A stretch of DNA of 64,000 nucleotides from NCBI RefSeq assembly GCF_010093085.1, contig NZ_MSRC01000021.1:1-64000 (forward strand), written 5' to 3'. The translations under genes were made by a program, and so were the position numbers. The notes beneath the pieces were generated by a model. It searched no databases. It saw only the letters and a list, made by a program, of their open reading frames with translations, and had not been told where the DNA came from. This DNA comes from Bacillus sp. SKDU12. Its GTDB lineage: Bacteria > Bacillota > Bacilli > Bacillales > Bacillaceae. Positions 54,632 through 64,000 of the stretch are shown piece after piece (positions within the stretch are counted from its first letter, which is position 1; each line of letters opens with the position of its first letter).

Positions 54632-55177
54632 TTAGAGTCCTCCAAAAACTTTATACGCGGCCCTTGTTGTATCTTCGTCAATTCCGATATACCGCATCGT
54701 AATGGATGGTGATGAATGATTGAGTATTCTCTGCAGCTCGGCGATGTCTTTTGTCCGTTGGTAAAAATGATAGCCGAACGTTTTCCGGAGTGTATGCGTC
54801 CCTATCTCTTCAAGTCCGCAGGCCGCAGCGGCTTCTCTTAAAATTCTGTAGGCCTGAATGCGTGAAATCGGCTTTCTGGTTCGGACAGATTTAAAGAGAT
54901 ATTCGTTTCCTTTCATATCTTTTGTATATTCGTATATTTCGTATTTCAGTGATTCTAAAATTAAAATCTTCCTTTTCTTTTTCGTTTTGCTTTCAGTTGC
55001 CCATAAATGATCTTTGTTTTTCACATCCTTCACTTGCAGCGGCAGAATATCTGAAATACGGAGCGCGCTATTAATGCCGAAAATAAACAAAAAGTAATCA
55101 CGCTTGTTTTTGTTAAGCAAATACTGTTTTACGTCTTGGATTTTCTCTAAACTGCGAATTGGCTGTACAATATGCAT
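54632..55177 (-). CDS. yoeC: Minimal tyrosine recombinase YoeC
   Basis: The 181-residue protein is a phage-integrase-type site-specific recombinase reduced to the catalytic domain. Active-site motifs are visible: NSALRISD (first Arg), TKKKRKI (Lys strand), GTHTLRKTFGYH (His-x-x-Arg), LQRILNHSS and the nucleophile Tyr in TMRYIGID. It lacks the N-terminal arm-binding and core-binding domains of full integrases. AAGGAG precedes the ATG. The stop lies 52 bases from a tRNA-Arg gene, a common integration landmark. Its promoter is near-consensus and lies between two identical inverted repeats, pointing to tight repression. No att-site duplication of the tRNA end is visible in this window. Confidence 0.9.
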   Translation of the reverse strand: MHIVQPIRSLEKIQDVKQYLLNKNKRDYFLFIFGINSALRISDILPLQVKDVKNKDHLWATESKTKKKRKILILESLKYEIYEYTKDMKGNEYLFKSVRTRKPISRIQAYRILREAAAACGLEEIGTHTLRKTFGYHFYQRTKDIAELQRILNHSSPSITMRYIGIDEDTTRAAYKVFGGL

Positions 55178-55202
55178 CCAAAAACTCCTTAAAAACCATT
55201 AT

Positions 55203-55296
55203 GTAACGTTTTGAGGCCTATGTTACTATTATAGCTAAAAAACATTGAATGTCAAAGTGTCGCGGTCTTTATGTAACATAATATACATAGTGTTAC
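55203..55296 (-). promoter_or_regulatory. yoeC consensus promoter between two identical operators
   Basis: On the minus strand TTGACA (55255-55250) and TATAAT (55233-55228) are both perfect, with a 16-base spacer. Two GTAAC-N14-GTTAC inverted repeats lie at 55203-55226 (over the transcription start) and 55273-55296 (upstream of -35). Their centres are 70 bp apart. Both are preceded by TTAT/TTTAT. The layout resembles a dual-operator repression switch. The 315-base gap between yoeC and yoeD contains nothing else I recognise. Confidence 0.75.
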
Positions 55297-55463
55297 ATCA
55301 GAAGTTGAAAAGATTCCAAAAATCCCCGCCCCTCTTAAAAGGTAATAAAGCGCCCATATAAAGATTTTAATTGATTTGATACTTATACCTCTATCATTTG
55401 TTTAAAAGCCTCTTAAAACGAATTCTGAGACTCCCATTTTTCTATCACTTCTAAAAAAACATA

Positions 55464-55492
55464 CAAAAAAAGACACAATTTGAAATCGTGTC
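55464..55492 (-). terminator. Terminator of yoeD
   Basis: On the minus strand GACACGATTT and AAATTGTGTC form a 10-bp stem (one G-T pair) followed by seven Ts. It begins immediately after the yoeD stop codon. Confidence 0.9.
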
Positions 55493-55723
55493 CTAATCCT
55501 CATCCTTTACATCAATATCTTCCGGGATCGGTTCGTTTAATATTTCCTGTACAAGCGCTTTGTAATTCTCCAGCTGTTCAAGATGCGTTTTGAACTGTCC
55601 TTTATAAATCAAAAATTGATCACCGTCATGAACGGCTCTGATTTTTCCTTCAAGCACCAAGCTTTTAATATAATCCTCTGAAAGATTTGCATATTCTGCT
55701 GTTTCTTTAATCGTTAAATACAT
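55493..55723 (-). CDS. yoeD: Excisionase-like DNA-binding protein YoeD
   Basis: The 76-residue protein has an N-terminal MerR/Xis-type winged helix (YLTIKETAEYANLSEDYIKSLVLEGKIRAV region, residues 1-50) followed by an acidic tail ending IDVKDED. Proteins of this kind assist excisive recombination or act as small regulators. GAAAGGA lies before the ATG at 55723. It sits upstream of yoeC on the same strand but is separated by its own terminator and by the yoeC promoter, so the two are independently expressed. It is a candidate ligand of the GTAAC/GTTAC operators, though nothing proves it. Confidence 0.85.
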   Translation of the reverse strand: MYLTIKETAEYANLSEDYIKSLVLEGKIRAVHDGDQFLIYKGQFKTHLEQLENYKALVQEILNEPIPEDIDVKDED

Positions 55724-55907
55724 ATAGCAGTCCTTTCTTCATCCGTATACTGATTCTAATATAGCACATGACTCATAACAATATAATTAATTCCGCCCAA
55801 AAAAGCGGATGGATATTCTATATAATATACCATTTGTCACTTGTGAAAATGCTGTAATTTTCTTACGCTAAGATTGTAACATAACAGCTTCATATAGGAG
55901 GGAGAAC

Positions 55908-57671
55908 ATGAAAAGAAGGTGGAACGTCTGTTTAATAGCTCTGCTTAGTGTTCTGTTAGTCGCTGGAAGTGTCCCTTTTCATGCAGAAGCGAAAAAACCG
56001 CCCAAAAGCTATGATGAGTACAAACAAGTAGATGTCGGGAAAGACGGCATGGTTGCCACAGCACATCCTCTCGCTTCAGAAATTGGTGCTGATGTACTGA
56101 AAAAAGGAGGAAATGCCATTGACGCGGCGGTTGCCATTCAATTTGCACTCAACGTAACAGAGCCGATGATGTCAGGTATTGGCGGCGGCGGTTTTATGAT
56201 GGTGTATGACGGAAAAACAAAGGATACAACCATCGTCGACAGCCGTGAACGCGCGCCAGCAGGTGCAACCTCCGATATGTTTCTCAATGAAGACGGCAAA
56301 GCAATCCCTTTCTCTGAACGTGTGACAAAAGGTACTGCCGTAGGTGTTCCGGGTACACTGAAAGGGCTAGAAAAAGCCCTGAGTACATGGGGAACCCGTT
56401 CTATGAAGCAATTAATTACCCCTTCTATTAAACTCGCTGAAAAAGGTTTTTCGATTGATTCGGTGTTGGCCGACGCCATTTCTGATTATCAGGAAAAGCT
56501 CTCGCAGACTGCTGCAAAAGATGTATTTCTGCCAAATGGCAAGCCGCTTAAAGAAGGCGATACACTGATCCAAAAGGATTTGGCAAAAACATTTAAGCTC
56601 ATTCGTTCAAAAGGCACTGATGCTTTTTATGAAGGGAAATTTGCCAAAGCGCTTTCTGACACAGTGCAGGATTTCGGCGGATCAATGACAGAAAAGGATT
56701 TAGAAAATTATGACATCACAATCGATGAACCGATTTGGGGAGACTATCATGGCTATCAAATCGCTACTCCTCCTCCTCCAAGCTCTGGCGGTATTTTCTT
56801 ATTACAAATGCTGAAAACACTTGATGATTTTAACCTTTCACAATACGATGTCCGCTCATGGGAAAAATATCAGCTGCTTGCTGAAACGATGCATTTGTCT
56901 TATGCCGACCGCGCGTCTTATGCGGGTGATCCCGAATTTGTAAACGTTCCTCTCAAAGGCCTGCTTCACCCCGATTATATTAAAGAACGCCAACAATTAA
57001 TCAGCTTAGATCAAGTCAATAAAAAACCGAAAGCCGGTGATCCTTGGAAATACCAAGAAGGATCTGCAAACTATAAGCAAGTCGAACAGCCTGAAGACAA
57101 AGCAGAAGGCCAAACAACCCACTTTACAGTTGCTGACCGCTGGGGAAATGTTGTGTCCTATACGACGACAATTGAACAGCTATTCGGAACCGGTATTATG
57201 GTCCCTGATTACGGCGTCATTTTAAATAATGAACTAACGGATTTTGATGCGATTCCAGGCGGAGCTAACGAAGTACAGCCGAACAAGCGGCCTTTAAGCA
57301 GCATGACCCCGACGATTTTATTTAAGGATGACAAACCTGTTCTCACTGTTGGATCTCCTGGCGGGGCCACCATTATTTCATCTGTTTTGCAAACCATTCT
57401 TTATCACATCGAATACGGCATGGAATTAAAAGCAGCAGTTGAAGAGCCGAGAATTTACACAAACAGCATGAGCTCTTATCGTTACGAAGATGGAGTTCCT
57501 GAAGATATCCTTAGTAAGCTAAACGGCATGGGCCACAAGTTCGGCAAAAACCCCGTGGATATCGGAAACGTACAAAGTATTTCGATTGACCATGAAAACG
57601 GCACCTTTAAAGGCGTAGCTGATTCAAGCAGAAATGGCGCGGCAATCGGTATTAATTTAAAGCGGAAATAA
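55908..57671 (+). CDS. ggt: Secreted gamma-glutamyltransferase
   Basis: The 587-residue precursor is exported and cleaves itself into large and small subunits. It transfers or hydrolyses gamma-glutamyl groups of glutathione, glutamine and poly-gamma-glutamate. A signal peptide (residues 1 to about 28, HAEA) is followed by the Ntn-hydrolase fold. The self-cleavage site and catalytic Thr (Thr403 in the family) lie in GQTTHFTVADRWGN. Other motifs are SGIGGGGFMM, DSRERAPAGA and the oxyanion region PNKRPLSSMTPT. GGAGGGAG precedes the ATG. It is monocistronic, with a strong terminator, and typically induced in stationary phase. No ComA box was confirmed. Confidence 0.96.
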   Translation: MKRRWNVCLIALLSVLLVAGSVPFHAEAKKPPKSYDEYKQVDVGKDGMVATAHPLASEIGADVLKKGGNAIDAAVAIQFALNVTEPMMSGIGGGGFMMVYDGKTKDTTIVDSRERAPAGATSDMFLNEDGKAIPFSERVTKGTAVGVPGTLKGLEKALSTWGTRSMKQLITPSIKLAEKGFSIDSVLADAISDYQEKLSQTAAKDVFLPNGKPLKEGDTLIQKDLAKTFKLIRSKGTDAFYEGKFAKALSDTVQDFGGSMTEKDLENYDITIDEPIWGDYHGYQIATPPPPSSGGIFLLQMLKTLDDFNLSQYDVRSWEKYQLLAETMHLSYADRASYAGDPEFVNVPLKGLLHPDYIKERQQLISLDQVNKKPKAGDPWKYQEGSANYKQVEQPEDKAEGQTTHFTVADRWGNVVSYTTTIEQLFGTGIMVPDYGVILNNELTDFDAIPGGANEVQPNKRPLSSMTPTILFKDDKPVLTVGSPGGATIISSVLQTILYHIEYGMELKAAVEEPRIYTNSMSSYRYEDGVPEDILSKLNGMGHKFGKNPVDIGNVQSISIDHENGTFKGVADSSRNGAAIGINLKRK

Positions 57672-57675
57672 AAAG

Positions 57676-57712
57676 AAAAACTGTACTCGGTTCACACGAG
57701 TACAGTTTTTTT
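57676..57712. terminator. Terminator between ggt and yofA
   Basis: A stem of about 13 bp (AAACTGTACTCG at 57678-57689 with CGAGTACAGTTT at 57697-57708) is followed by seven Ts on the plus strand. The left arm is preceded by As, so it may also serve yofA. Confidence 0.92.
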
Positions 57713-57754
57713 GAATACAGACCTTTATACCTGATGATCGCAGCACAACAGGCT

Positions 57755-58612
57755 TCATCTCTTCAATTCGCATATCTCATCCATAAATCTCTGAAACGCA
57801 CTCGTAATGTAAAAGTCTTTCCTAAATATAAATACAATTTCTAAGTCTTGATATGCTGCTGGCAGCTGATGAATCCATACATTCGTATGTTGTTCAGAGC
57901 AGTCGACTGCAGACTTCGGAAGCAGCGCCGTGCCCAAACCAGCGGAAACACCTTTTATAATGGCTTCCAATGTACCAAACTCTATGATTTTTGGATTTTG
58001 AATGCCTGCATCCTCCAGCAATCTTTTGACTCTGGCACGATGAGAACAGCCAGCTCCAAAAAAGAGCATCGGCTGCCGAAGCATGTCTTCCGCCGCTCCT
58101 TCCTGTGATGAAATCAAAACCAATTCATCACGGAAAACAGGAATTTGTTTGATATCCGTGTGCTCAACCGGTCCGTATACAAAAGCGCCATCAACATCAT
58201 GATCTAGAACCTGTTGAATCAAATTGTGCGTATCAGCTGTGTTCACTGATAAATCAACTTCAGGAAAACGTCTGAGGAAGGAGGCCGCATGCTCAGGCAG
58301 ATGTGTTACCGCTGTTGTTTCTAGCGATCCGATCCGCAAAGGTCCTTTCGGATGCCTGCTCATCTGTGTCGATTTTTCAGCTTCATCTAGCAGTGATAGC
58401 ACTTGATCAGCATATTGTAAAAGATTTTCTCCGGCAGCGGTCAGCTTGACCCCGCGATTTGTTCGATGAAAAAGCCTGATGTTCAAAACTTCTTCAAGGT
58501 TATGAATTCTGGCTGTCACATTCGATTGAACATAATTCAACATTTGAGCCGCTTTCGTTATGTTTCCTTCACGGGCAACAGCCTGAAAAATCTTTAAATC
58601 TCTGCTTTCCAC
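57755..58612 (-). CDS. yofA: LysR-family regulator YofA
   Basis: The 285-residue transcription factor has an N-terminal winged helix (residues 1-60: LKIFQAVAREGNITKAAQML, then RIHNLEEVLNIRLFHRTNRG) and a C-terminal periplasmic-binding-like effector domain (PLRIGSLETTAVTHL onward). In B. subtilis YofA activates cell-division gene ftsW at the onset of stationary phase. The start codon is GTG at 58612, with AAGGTG nine bases upstream. It is divergent from yogA with a 128-base gap, so yogA may be a target, as is common for LysR regulators. The effector is unknown. Confidence 0.92.
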   Translation of the reverse strand: MESRDLKIFQAVAREGNITKAAQMLNYVQSNVTARIHNLEEVLNIRLFHRTNRGVKLTAAGENLLQYADQVLSLLDEAEKSTQMSRHPKGPLRIGSLETTAVTHLPEHAASFLRRFPEVDLSVNTADTHNLIQQVLDHDVDGAFVYGPVEHTDIKQIPVFRDELVLISSQEGAAEDMLRQPMLFFGAGCSHRARVKRLLEDAGIQNPKIIEFGTLEAIIKGVSAGLGTALLPKSAVDCSEQHTNVWIHQLPAAYQDLEIVFIFRKDFYITSAFQRFMDEICELKR

Positions 58613-58740
58613 AGGCTTTCACCTTCTCGCTATGATTAAAAGTGATATCAGCTATCATTTTTGTTCATTTTACTTGAAGAAAACCGCTATGTAAAATATG
58701 TAAAGATATGAAACTACAATTCAATGAGGAGGCAGACAGC

Positions 58741-59730
58741 ATGAAAGCTATTATTCACAACGGAAAAGCAGGACTTCAGGGCTTATCATTGCAAGACGTT
58801 CCATCAAAAAAGCCTGGATATGGACAGGTGAAAGTAAAATTAAAATCTGCAGGTCTAAACCATCGTGATCTGTTTTTGATGAATAACAAATCTGAACGAG
58901 ATCCTCATCTGATACTAGGTTCTGACGGTGCCGGTATTATTGAAGAGGTTGGTGAAGGCGTCAAAAACGTATCTGTTCAAACAGAAGTCATCATTTTTCC
59001 GACATTGAACTGGGATTTGACAGAGAATGTACCGCGTGTTCCGGATATATTGGGAGGACCATCTGACGGAACGCTTGCTGAATACGTGATCATCCCTTCG
59101 CAAAATGCCTTCAAAAAGCCTTCGTATTTATCCTGGAAAGAAGCAGGCGTTTTGCCTTTATCCGCTTTAACCGCATATCGAGCCTTGTTTACAAAAGCCC
59201 GATTGAAAAAAGGTGATCATCTCTTGATTCCTGGAATCGGCAGCGGAGTTGCCACCTATGCTTTATTTATGGCTAAAGCGATCGGAGCGACAGTAAGCGT
59301 GACATCCCGCAGTGAGGAGAAAAGAAAAAAAGCGCTCCATCTAGGTGCCGATTATGCTTTTAACAGCTACAGCAATTGGGATGAACAGTTGCAGGGAGAA
59401 AAGGCTGATGTTGTTCTTGACAGCATAGGACCCGCCCTCTTTTCGGAATACTTTCGCCATGTTAAACCGAACGGGCGTATTGTCAGCTTTGGGGCAAGCT
59501 CAGGGGACGACCTCCATTTTCCGGTGCGCTCTTTATTCTTTCCTCAGATCAATGTATTGGGAACCTCGATGGGAAGCTGTGAGGAATTTTACGATATGCT
59601 CGCTTTCGTTGAAAAACATCAGCTGCGCCCTGTAATTGATCGCACATACCCTTTAGAAAAAGCGTTTGAAGCATATACGAGAATGCAGGAAGGCAGACAG
59701 TTTGGAAACATCGGAATTATGATGGAATAA
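58741..59730 (+). CDS. yogA: MDR-family oxidoreductase YogA
   Basis: The 329-residue cytoplasmic enzyme belongs to the zinc-free quinone-oxidoreductase branch of medium-chain dehydrogenases. It has the GroES-like half with NHRDLFLMN and [12 protein letters not shown], and an NADPH-binding Rossmann half ([20 protein letters not shown], then [13 protein letters not shown]). The zinc-binding Cys/His set of alcohol dehydrogenases is missing. The frame is open for 11 codons upstream, but AGGAGG eight bases before ATG 58741 fixes the start. It diverges from the LysR gene yofA. The substrate is unknown. Confidence 0.9.
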   Translation: MKAIIHNGKAGLQGLSLQDVPSKKPGYGQVKVKLKSAGLNHRDLFLMNNKSERDPHLILGSDGAGIIEEVGEGVKNVSVQTEVIIFPTLNWDLTENVPRVPDILGGPSDGTLAEYVIIPSQNAFKKPSYLSWKEAGVLPLSALTAYRALFTKARLKKGDHLLIPGIGSGVATYALFMAKAIGATVSVTSRSEEKRKKALHLGADYAFNSYSNWDEQLQGEKADVVLDSIGPALFSEYFRHVKPNGRIVSFGASSGDDLHFPVRSLFFPQINVLGTSMGSCEEFYDMLAFVEKHQLRPVIDRTYPLEKAFEAYTRMQEGRQFGNIGIMME

Positions 59731-59768
59731 AAAAAGAAACCGGCTGGTATACAGGCGGTTTCTCTTAT
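59730..59768. terminator. Bidirectional terminator between yogA and gltB
   Basis: AGAAACCG (59735-59742) pairs with CGGTTTCT (59756-59763). A-rich sequence lies before and T-rich sequence after, so it can end both converging genes. Confidence 0.82.
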
Positions 59769-59785
59769 ATGATAATCCCCTTTAT

Positions 59786-61267
59786 TTACGGAAGAACTGA
59801 ACTCCCCATCAAATATCGATCCACTTCGCGCGCCACTTCACGGCCTTCATTAATCGCCCATACGATTAAGCTTTGACCTCTTCTTGCATCCCCTGCGGCA
59901 AATACGCCATCGATATTTGTTTGATAATCCCCATATGCTGCACTGATTTTGTTGTTTGCAGAATCAACACCGAACTGTTTCAGCAACGGCTGTTCTGTGC
60001 CTTCAAAGCCGATCGCGATGAAGACAAGCTGAGCAGGCCATACTTTTTCCGTTCCGGGCAGCTCGCGGAACTCGTATTTTCCATGCTCGTTTTTCACTTT
60101 TTCCATTTGGATGGTATGAAGCTCTTTCAGCTTTCCGTTTTTATCCGCTACCAATTTTTTTGTTTGAATGGAGTACTCTCTCGGATCTCTTCCGAATTTT
60201 GCTTCTGCTTCTTCATACGCATATTCAAGCGTAAAGACATGCGGCTGTTCAGGCCACTGATTGTCATTCGTGCGGGCTGGCGGAAGTTTCGGGTGTTTGC
60301 CGAATTGGTGCACACTTTTAGCTTTTTGCCGCAGTGCAGTAGCTACACAGTCGGCTCCCGTGTCGCCGCCCCCGATTACGATGACATCTTTCCCTTTGGC
60401 ATCAATAAATTTCTTGTCTTTAAAGTTAGAATCTAAATAACTTTTTGTCGCAAGTGTCAGGTAGTCCATAGCGTAAAGGACTCCTTTTGAATCTCGCCCT
60501 TCAATTAATAGATCCCGCTGTTTTTGCGCGCCTGTACACAAAATCACAGCATCAAATTGCTCCTTCAGCTCATCAGCTGTAATATCAACACCGATTTCTG
60601 TGTTTGTGACAAAATCAATTCCTTCTTGCGTCAACAATTTAATTCGGCGTTCTACAATGCCTTTCTCAAGCTTCATGTTTGGAATGCCGTAAGTTAAAAG
60701 GCCGCCCGCTCTGTCTGCACGTTCAAAAACAGTGACAGAATGCCCAGCTTGATTCAGCTGATCAGCACTTGCCAGTCCAGCCGGGCCTGATCCAACGATA
60801 GCCACGTTTTTGCCAGTTCGTTTTTTAGGAATTCTAGGCTGAATCCAGCCATTCTCAAATCCTTTATCGATAATGGTGCGTTCAATATTTTTAATGGATA
60901 CGGCCGGATCTGAAATTGCTAATGTACATGATCCTTCACAAGGAGCGGGACATACCCGCCCTGTGAATTCAGGAAAATTGTTTGTTTTCAAAAGACGCTC
61001 CAATGCTTCTTTCCATCTGCCTCGATAGACAAGATCATTCCATTCAGGAATTAAGTTGTAAATCGGACAGCCGGATGTAAATCCGTTAATGTCTGCACCG
61101 ATTTGGCAAAACGGTGTACCGCAATCCATACATCGTGCTCCTTGCCGTTTTGATGCTTCTTCTGACAAAGGAGCAGAATATTCTTTCCAATCCTTTAAGC
61201 GAGTGAGAGGGTCCCGCTCAGCAGGTTTTTCTCGTTTGATCTCCATAAATCCAGTTGGTTTTCCCAT
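59786..61267 (-). CDS. gltB: Glutamate synthase small subunit
   Basis: The 493-residue NADPH-dependent beta subunit passes electrons through FAD and iron-sulfur clusters to GltA, which makes two glutamates from glutamine and 2-oxoglutarate. The N-terminal 4Fe-4S region shows RCMDCGTPFC...GCP and GRVCPAPCEGSC. The FAD-binding site is AIVGSGPAGLASA and the NADPH site VIVIGGGDTGADC. The C-terminal GVFAAGDARRGQSLIVWAI closes the FAD fold. GAGAGG lies before the ATG, 16 bases behind gltA, so gltA-gltB form an operon. In B. subtilis it is activated by GltC, whose gene would lie to the right of the window. Confidence 0.96.
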   Translation of the reverse strand: MGKPTGFMEIKREKPAERDPLTRLKDWKEYSAPLSEEASKRQGARCMDCGTPFCQIGADINGFTSGCPIYNLIPEWNDLVYRGRWKEALERLLKTNNFPEFTGRVCPAPCEGSCTLAISDPAVSIKNIERTIIDKGFENGWIQPRIPKKRTGKNVAIVGSGPAGLASADQLNQAGHSVTVFERADRAGGLLTYGIPNMKLEKGIVERRIKLLTQEGIDFVTNTEIGVDITADELKEQFDAVILCTGAQKQRDLLIEGRDSKGVLYAMDYLTLATKSYLDSNFKDKKFIDAKGKDVIVIGGGDTGADCVATALRQKAKSVHQFGKHPKLPPARTNDNQWPEQPHVFTLEYAYEEAEAKFGRDPREYSIQTKKLVADKNGKLKELHTIQMEKVKNEHGKYEFRELPGTEKVWPAQLVFIAIGFEGTEQPLLKQFGVDSANNKISAAYGDYQTNIDGVFAAGDARRGQSLIVWAINEGREVAREVDRYLMGSSVLP

Positions 61268-61283
61268 ATTCCTCTCCCCTTCC

Positions 61284-64000
61284 TTACTGTACTACCGCTT
61301 GTTTTTGACCTGATGATACCGTGTTCTGCTTTGGTTTTGTGTTAGCTTCAAAAGCGTACATGACAGCTTCTTCATCTGATAAACCTGCAGCTTTTTGTTC
61401 TTCAATACTTGCGAGCATTTGTTTATAGTTTTTCGGAATGACTTTAACGAATTTTTTCACGCTGTCTCCCCACTGATCAAGCAGGTTTGCTGCTTTTTCG
61501 CTGTTTGTATAGGCAGCATGTTTTTCAAGCATTGTGTGAATGTGCTGGATTTCTTTTTCATCCTTTAATGATTCAAATAAAATCATTTCAAGATTGCATT
61601 TACGTTTAAATGCCTTTACATCTTCGGTGAGAACATAAGCGATCCCGCCGGACATACCTGCAGCGAAGTTTTTGCCTACATCACCGAGTACGATCACACT
61701 TCCGCCAGTCATGTATTCACAGCCGTGGTCGCCAATACCTTCTACAACCACATTTACACCGCTGTTCCGAACGGCAAAGCGTTCACCCGCACGTCCGTTA
61801 ATATATGCTTCACCGCTTGTCGCACCGTAGAAGGCCACGTTTCCGATAATGACGTTATCATCTGAAGCATAATTGAATCCTTCTGGTGACTTGACGATGA
61901 TTTTTCCGCCAGAAAGCCCTTTTCCGACATAATCGTTTGAGTCTCCGTCCAAATAAAGCGTCATTCCTTTAGGAACAAAGGCTCCAAAGCTTTGTCCGGC
62001 TGATCCGGTAAACTGCAGCTTGATCGTGTCTTCTGGAAGCCCTTCTTCTCCATAGCGTTTTGAAATTTCACTGCCTGTTATCGTTCCGGCTACACGGTTT
62101 GTATTGTTGATTTCAATTGAAATATCCGCTTCTTTTCCAGACTCGATGGCTTTTTGTACGGCCGGAAGAATTGCTGTGACATCCAGTGATTGATCAATTT
62201 TATGATTTTGCGGCGATTGAAATGTCCGTATGCCTTCAGGCTGATAAAGAAGTGTAGACAAATCAAGCTGGCTTGCCTTCCAGTGCGCCTTCGCCCGTTC
62301 ACTCACATTGAGTGCGTCAGTGCGGCCGATCATTTCATCAAATGTCTTGAAGCCTAAAGCAGCCATGTACTCACGAACTTCTTCAGCAATGAACAGCATA
62401 TAGTTCACAATGTGATCAGGGTCTCCCATGAACTTTTTGCGAAGCTCTGGATTTTGTGTCGCTACTCCGACAGGACATGTATCTAAATGGCAGGCGCGCA
62501 TCATGACACAGCCAAGTACAACTAGCGGAGCCGTTGCGAAACCGAATTCTTCAGCTCCGAGTAATGCAGCCATTACAACGTCCCGTCCCGTCATAAGCTT
62601 TCCGTCTGTTTCTAACACAACACGGTCGCGGAGCCCATTCAGCATTAACGTTTGATGAGCTTCTGCCAAACCAAGTTCCCACGGAAGCCCTGTATGTTTA
62701 ATACTGGTTTTTGGAGAGGCGCCAGTGCCTCCGTCATAGCCGCTAATTACAATGACATCTGCAGTCGCTTTGGCAACACCTGCAGCGATTGTGCCTACAC
62801 CAGCCTTTGACACCAGCTTTACGCTAATTCTTGCGTCACGGTTGGCATTTTTTAAATCATGGATCAGCTGAGCCAAATCCTCAATCGAATAAATGTCGTG
62901 GTGCGGCGGCGGTGAGATTAATCCGACACCAGGTGTTGATCCGCGGACATCAGCAACCCAAGGATATACCTTGTTGCCAGGGAGCTGTCCGCCTTCACCC
63001 GGCTTCGCGCCTTGCGCCATTTTAATTTGCAGCTCATCTGCATTGACGAGGTAATGGCTTTTGACACCGAAACGTCCGGATGCAATTTGTTTGATCGCAC
63101 TTCTTCGGTCATCGCCATTTTCGTCTGGAACAAAACGTTTTGGATCTTCTCCGCCCTCACCGCTGTTGCTTTTTCCGCCAAGACGGTTCATAGCAATTGC
63201 TAAAGCTTCGTGCGCTTCTTTACTCAAGGATCCAAACGACATCGCACCTGTTTTAAAGCGTTTGACAATCGATTCAGCGGATTCGACTTCCTCCAGTTTC
63301 AGCGGCTTACGGTCTCCGTCGAATGCAAACAAGTTCCGTAAAAATCCGATACGTTCTTCATCTGCCGCTTTTGTATATTGTTTAAACAGCTTGTAATCAT
63401 TTCTGCGGCACGCCCATTGCAGCGTATGAATCGTTTTCGGATTAAACGCGTGATGCTCACCGCCGTTTCTCCATTGAAAATCACTTCCTGATTCAAGCGT
63501 TTTGCTGTAATCATCCTGATACGCTTCTCGGTGACGGTGCTGCGCTTCTTCCGCTATTGTTTTGATGTCGATGCCTCCGAGCTGTGATGCTGTACCAGTG
63601 AAATAGCGGTCAATTACATCTCGGCTGATGCCTATCGCCTCAAAGATTTGGGCGCCTCTGTAACTTTGAACAGTTGAAATTCCCATTTTAGACATCACTT
63701 TGACGACACCTTCAGTGATACTTTTTCCATATTTGCTGACTGCTTCTTCATAACTGATATCCAAACGGCCTTCATCAATTTCCTGCTTGTAGGTTGCATA
63801 AGCGAGATAAGGATTGATCGCATCCGCTCCATAACCGATCAAAGCTGCAAAATGATGCACTTCACGCGCTTCGCCTGATTCCACAATTATGCTGACTTTT
63901 GTACGCAGCCCTTTGCGGATTAAATGCTGATGCAGCGCGCTGACTGCCAGTAGCGGTGGAATTGGTGTCAGACGTTCGTTCATCTTTTTATCTGATAAAA
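61284..64000 (-). CDS. gltA: Glutamate synthase large subunit, 5' end beyond window
   Basis: The C-terminal ~905 residues of about 1520 are present; the N-terminal glutaminase domain lies beyond the right edge. The visible part includes the rest of the central domain, the FMN-binding synthase barrel ([36 protein letters not shown]), the 3Fe-4S cysteines ([15 protein letters not shown]) and the GXGXG beta-helix (for example [20 protein letters not shown]). The frame is open to base 64000 ([15 protein letters not shown]). It is the catalytic alpha subunit that, with GltB, assimilates ammonium as glutamate. It overlaps no other gene and precedes gltB by 16 bases. Confidence 0.96.
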   Translation of the reverse strand, partial: LSDKKMNERLTPIPPLLAVSALHQHLIRKGLRTKVSIIVESGEAREVHHFAALIGYGADAINPYLAYATYKQEIDEGRLDISYEEAVSKYGKSITEGVVKVMSKMGISTVQSYRGAQIFEAIGISRDVIDRYFTGTASQLGGIDIKTIAEEAQHRHREAYQDDYSKTLESGSDFQWRNGGEHHAFNPKTIHTLQWACRRNDYKLFKQYTKAADEERIGFLRNLFAFDGDRKPLKLEEVESAESIVKRFKTGAMSFGSLSKEAHEALAIAMNRLGGKSNSGEGGEDPKRFVPDENGDDRRSAIKQIASGRFGVKSHYLVNADELQIKMAQGAKPGEGGQLPGNKVYPWVADVRGSTPGVGLISPPPHHDIYSIEDLAQLIHDLKNANRDARISVKLVSKAGVGTIAAGVAKATADVIVISGYDGGTGASPKTSIKHTGLPWELGLAEAHQTLMLNGLRDRVVLETDGKLMTGRDVVMAALLGAEEFGFATAPLVVLGCVMMRACHLDTCPVGVATQNPELRKKFMGDPDHIVNYMLFIAEEVREYMAALGFKTFDEMIGRTDALNVSERAKAHWKASQLDLSTLLYQPEGIRTFQSPQNHKIDQSLDVTAILPAVQKAIESGKEADISIEINNTNRVAGTITGSEISKRYGEEGLPEDTIKLQFTGSAGQSFGAFVPKGMTLYLDGDSNDYVGKGLSGGKIIVKSPEGFNYASDDNVIIGNVAFYGATSGEAYINGRAGERFAVRNSGVNVVVEGIGDHGCEYMTGGSVIVLGDVGKNFAAGMSGGIAYVLTEDVKAFKRKCNLEMILFESLKDEKEIQHIHTMLEKHAAYTNSEKAANLLDQWGDSVKKFVKVIPKNYKQMLASIEEQKAAGLSDEEAVMYAFEANTKPKQNTVSSGQKQAVVQ

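Overview
This window is chromosomal DNA of a Bacillus of the subtilis group. Gene content and order match the stretch of the B. subtilis chromosome running from xynC-xynD through yngC/yngD, yngK/yngL, dacC, galM (yoxA), yoeA, iseA (yoeB), yoeC, yoeD, ggt, yofA and yogA to gltB-gltA. Most proteins have the length I recall for their B. subtilis counterparts. It is not strain 168. A roughly 37-kb iturin-family lipopeptide operon sits between xynD and yngC. Genes recalled for 168 in this interval (yngA-yngB, yngE to yngJ and the plipastatin operon ppsA-E) are absent.

Layout. Positions 1-1460 (minus strand) hold the 5' part of a collagen-like surface protein that runs off the left edge. 2355-5238 hold xynD-xynC, a secreted arabinoxylan-degrading pair. 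5422-42647 (minus strand) hold ituD-ituA-ituB-ituC: a free-standing malonyl-CoA transacylase, a hybrid acyl-ligase/ketosynthase/aminotransferase/NRPS, and two further NRPSs ending in a thioesterase. The adenylation-domain pockets read Asn-Tyr-Asn-Gln-Pro-Asn-Ser, and epimerization domains follow Tyr2, Asn3 and Asn6. This is the iturin A order, not the mycosubtilin order (Ser6-Asn7). A decayed 3' end of a 3-hydroxybutyrate dehydrogenase gene (yxjF-like) lies just upstream of ituD. The same gene borders the iturin-type clusters of the B. velezensis/amyloliquefaciens lineage.

43487-51934 hold household and envelope genes: DedA protein YngC, nanoRNase NrnB (YngD), YngK, YngL, PBP4a (DacC), a mutarotase and a MATE exporter. 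52223-55723 form a small accessory stretch: autolysin inhibitor iseA with a WalR-type box, a short membrane protein, two overlapping CdiI-like immunity genes with no toxin, a 62-aa orphan, tRNA-Arg(CCU), a catalytic-domain-only tyrosine recombinase (yoeC) whose consensus promoter lies between two identical inverted-repeat operators, and an excisionase-like HTH protein (yoeD). 55908-64000 hold gamma-glutamyltransferase, LysR regulator YofA, the MDR oxidoreductase YogA and the glutamate synthase genes gltB-gltA. gltA is cut by the right edge.

How the parts work together. The itu operon is nearly self-contained for making a beta-amino-fatty-acid heptapeptide: fatty-acid activation, malonyl extension through ItuD, transamination, seven amino-acid additions and macrocyclization. 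No phosphopantetheinyl transferase, lipopeptide-specific exporter or regulator is encoded beside it.
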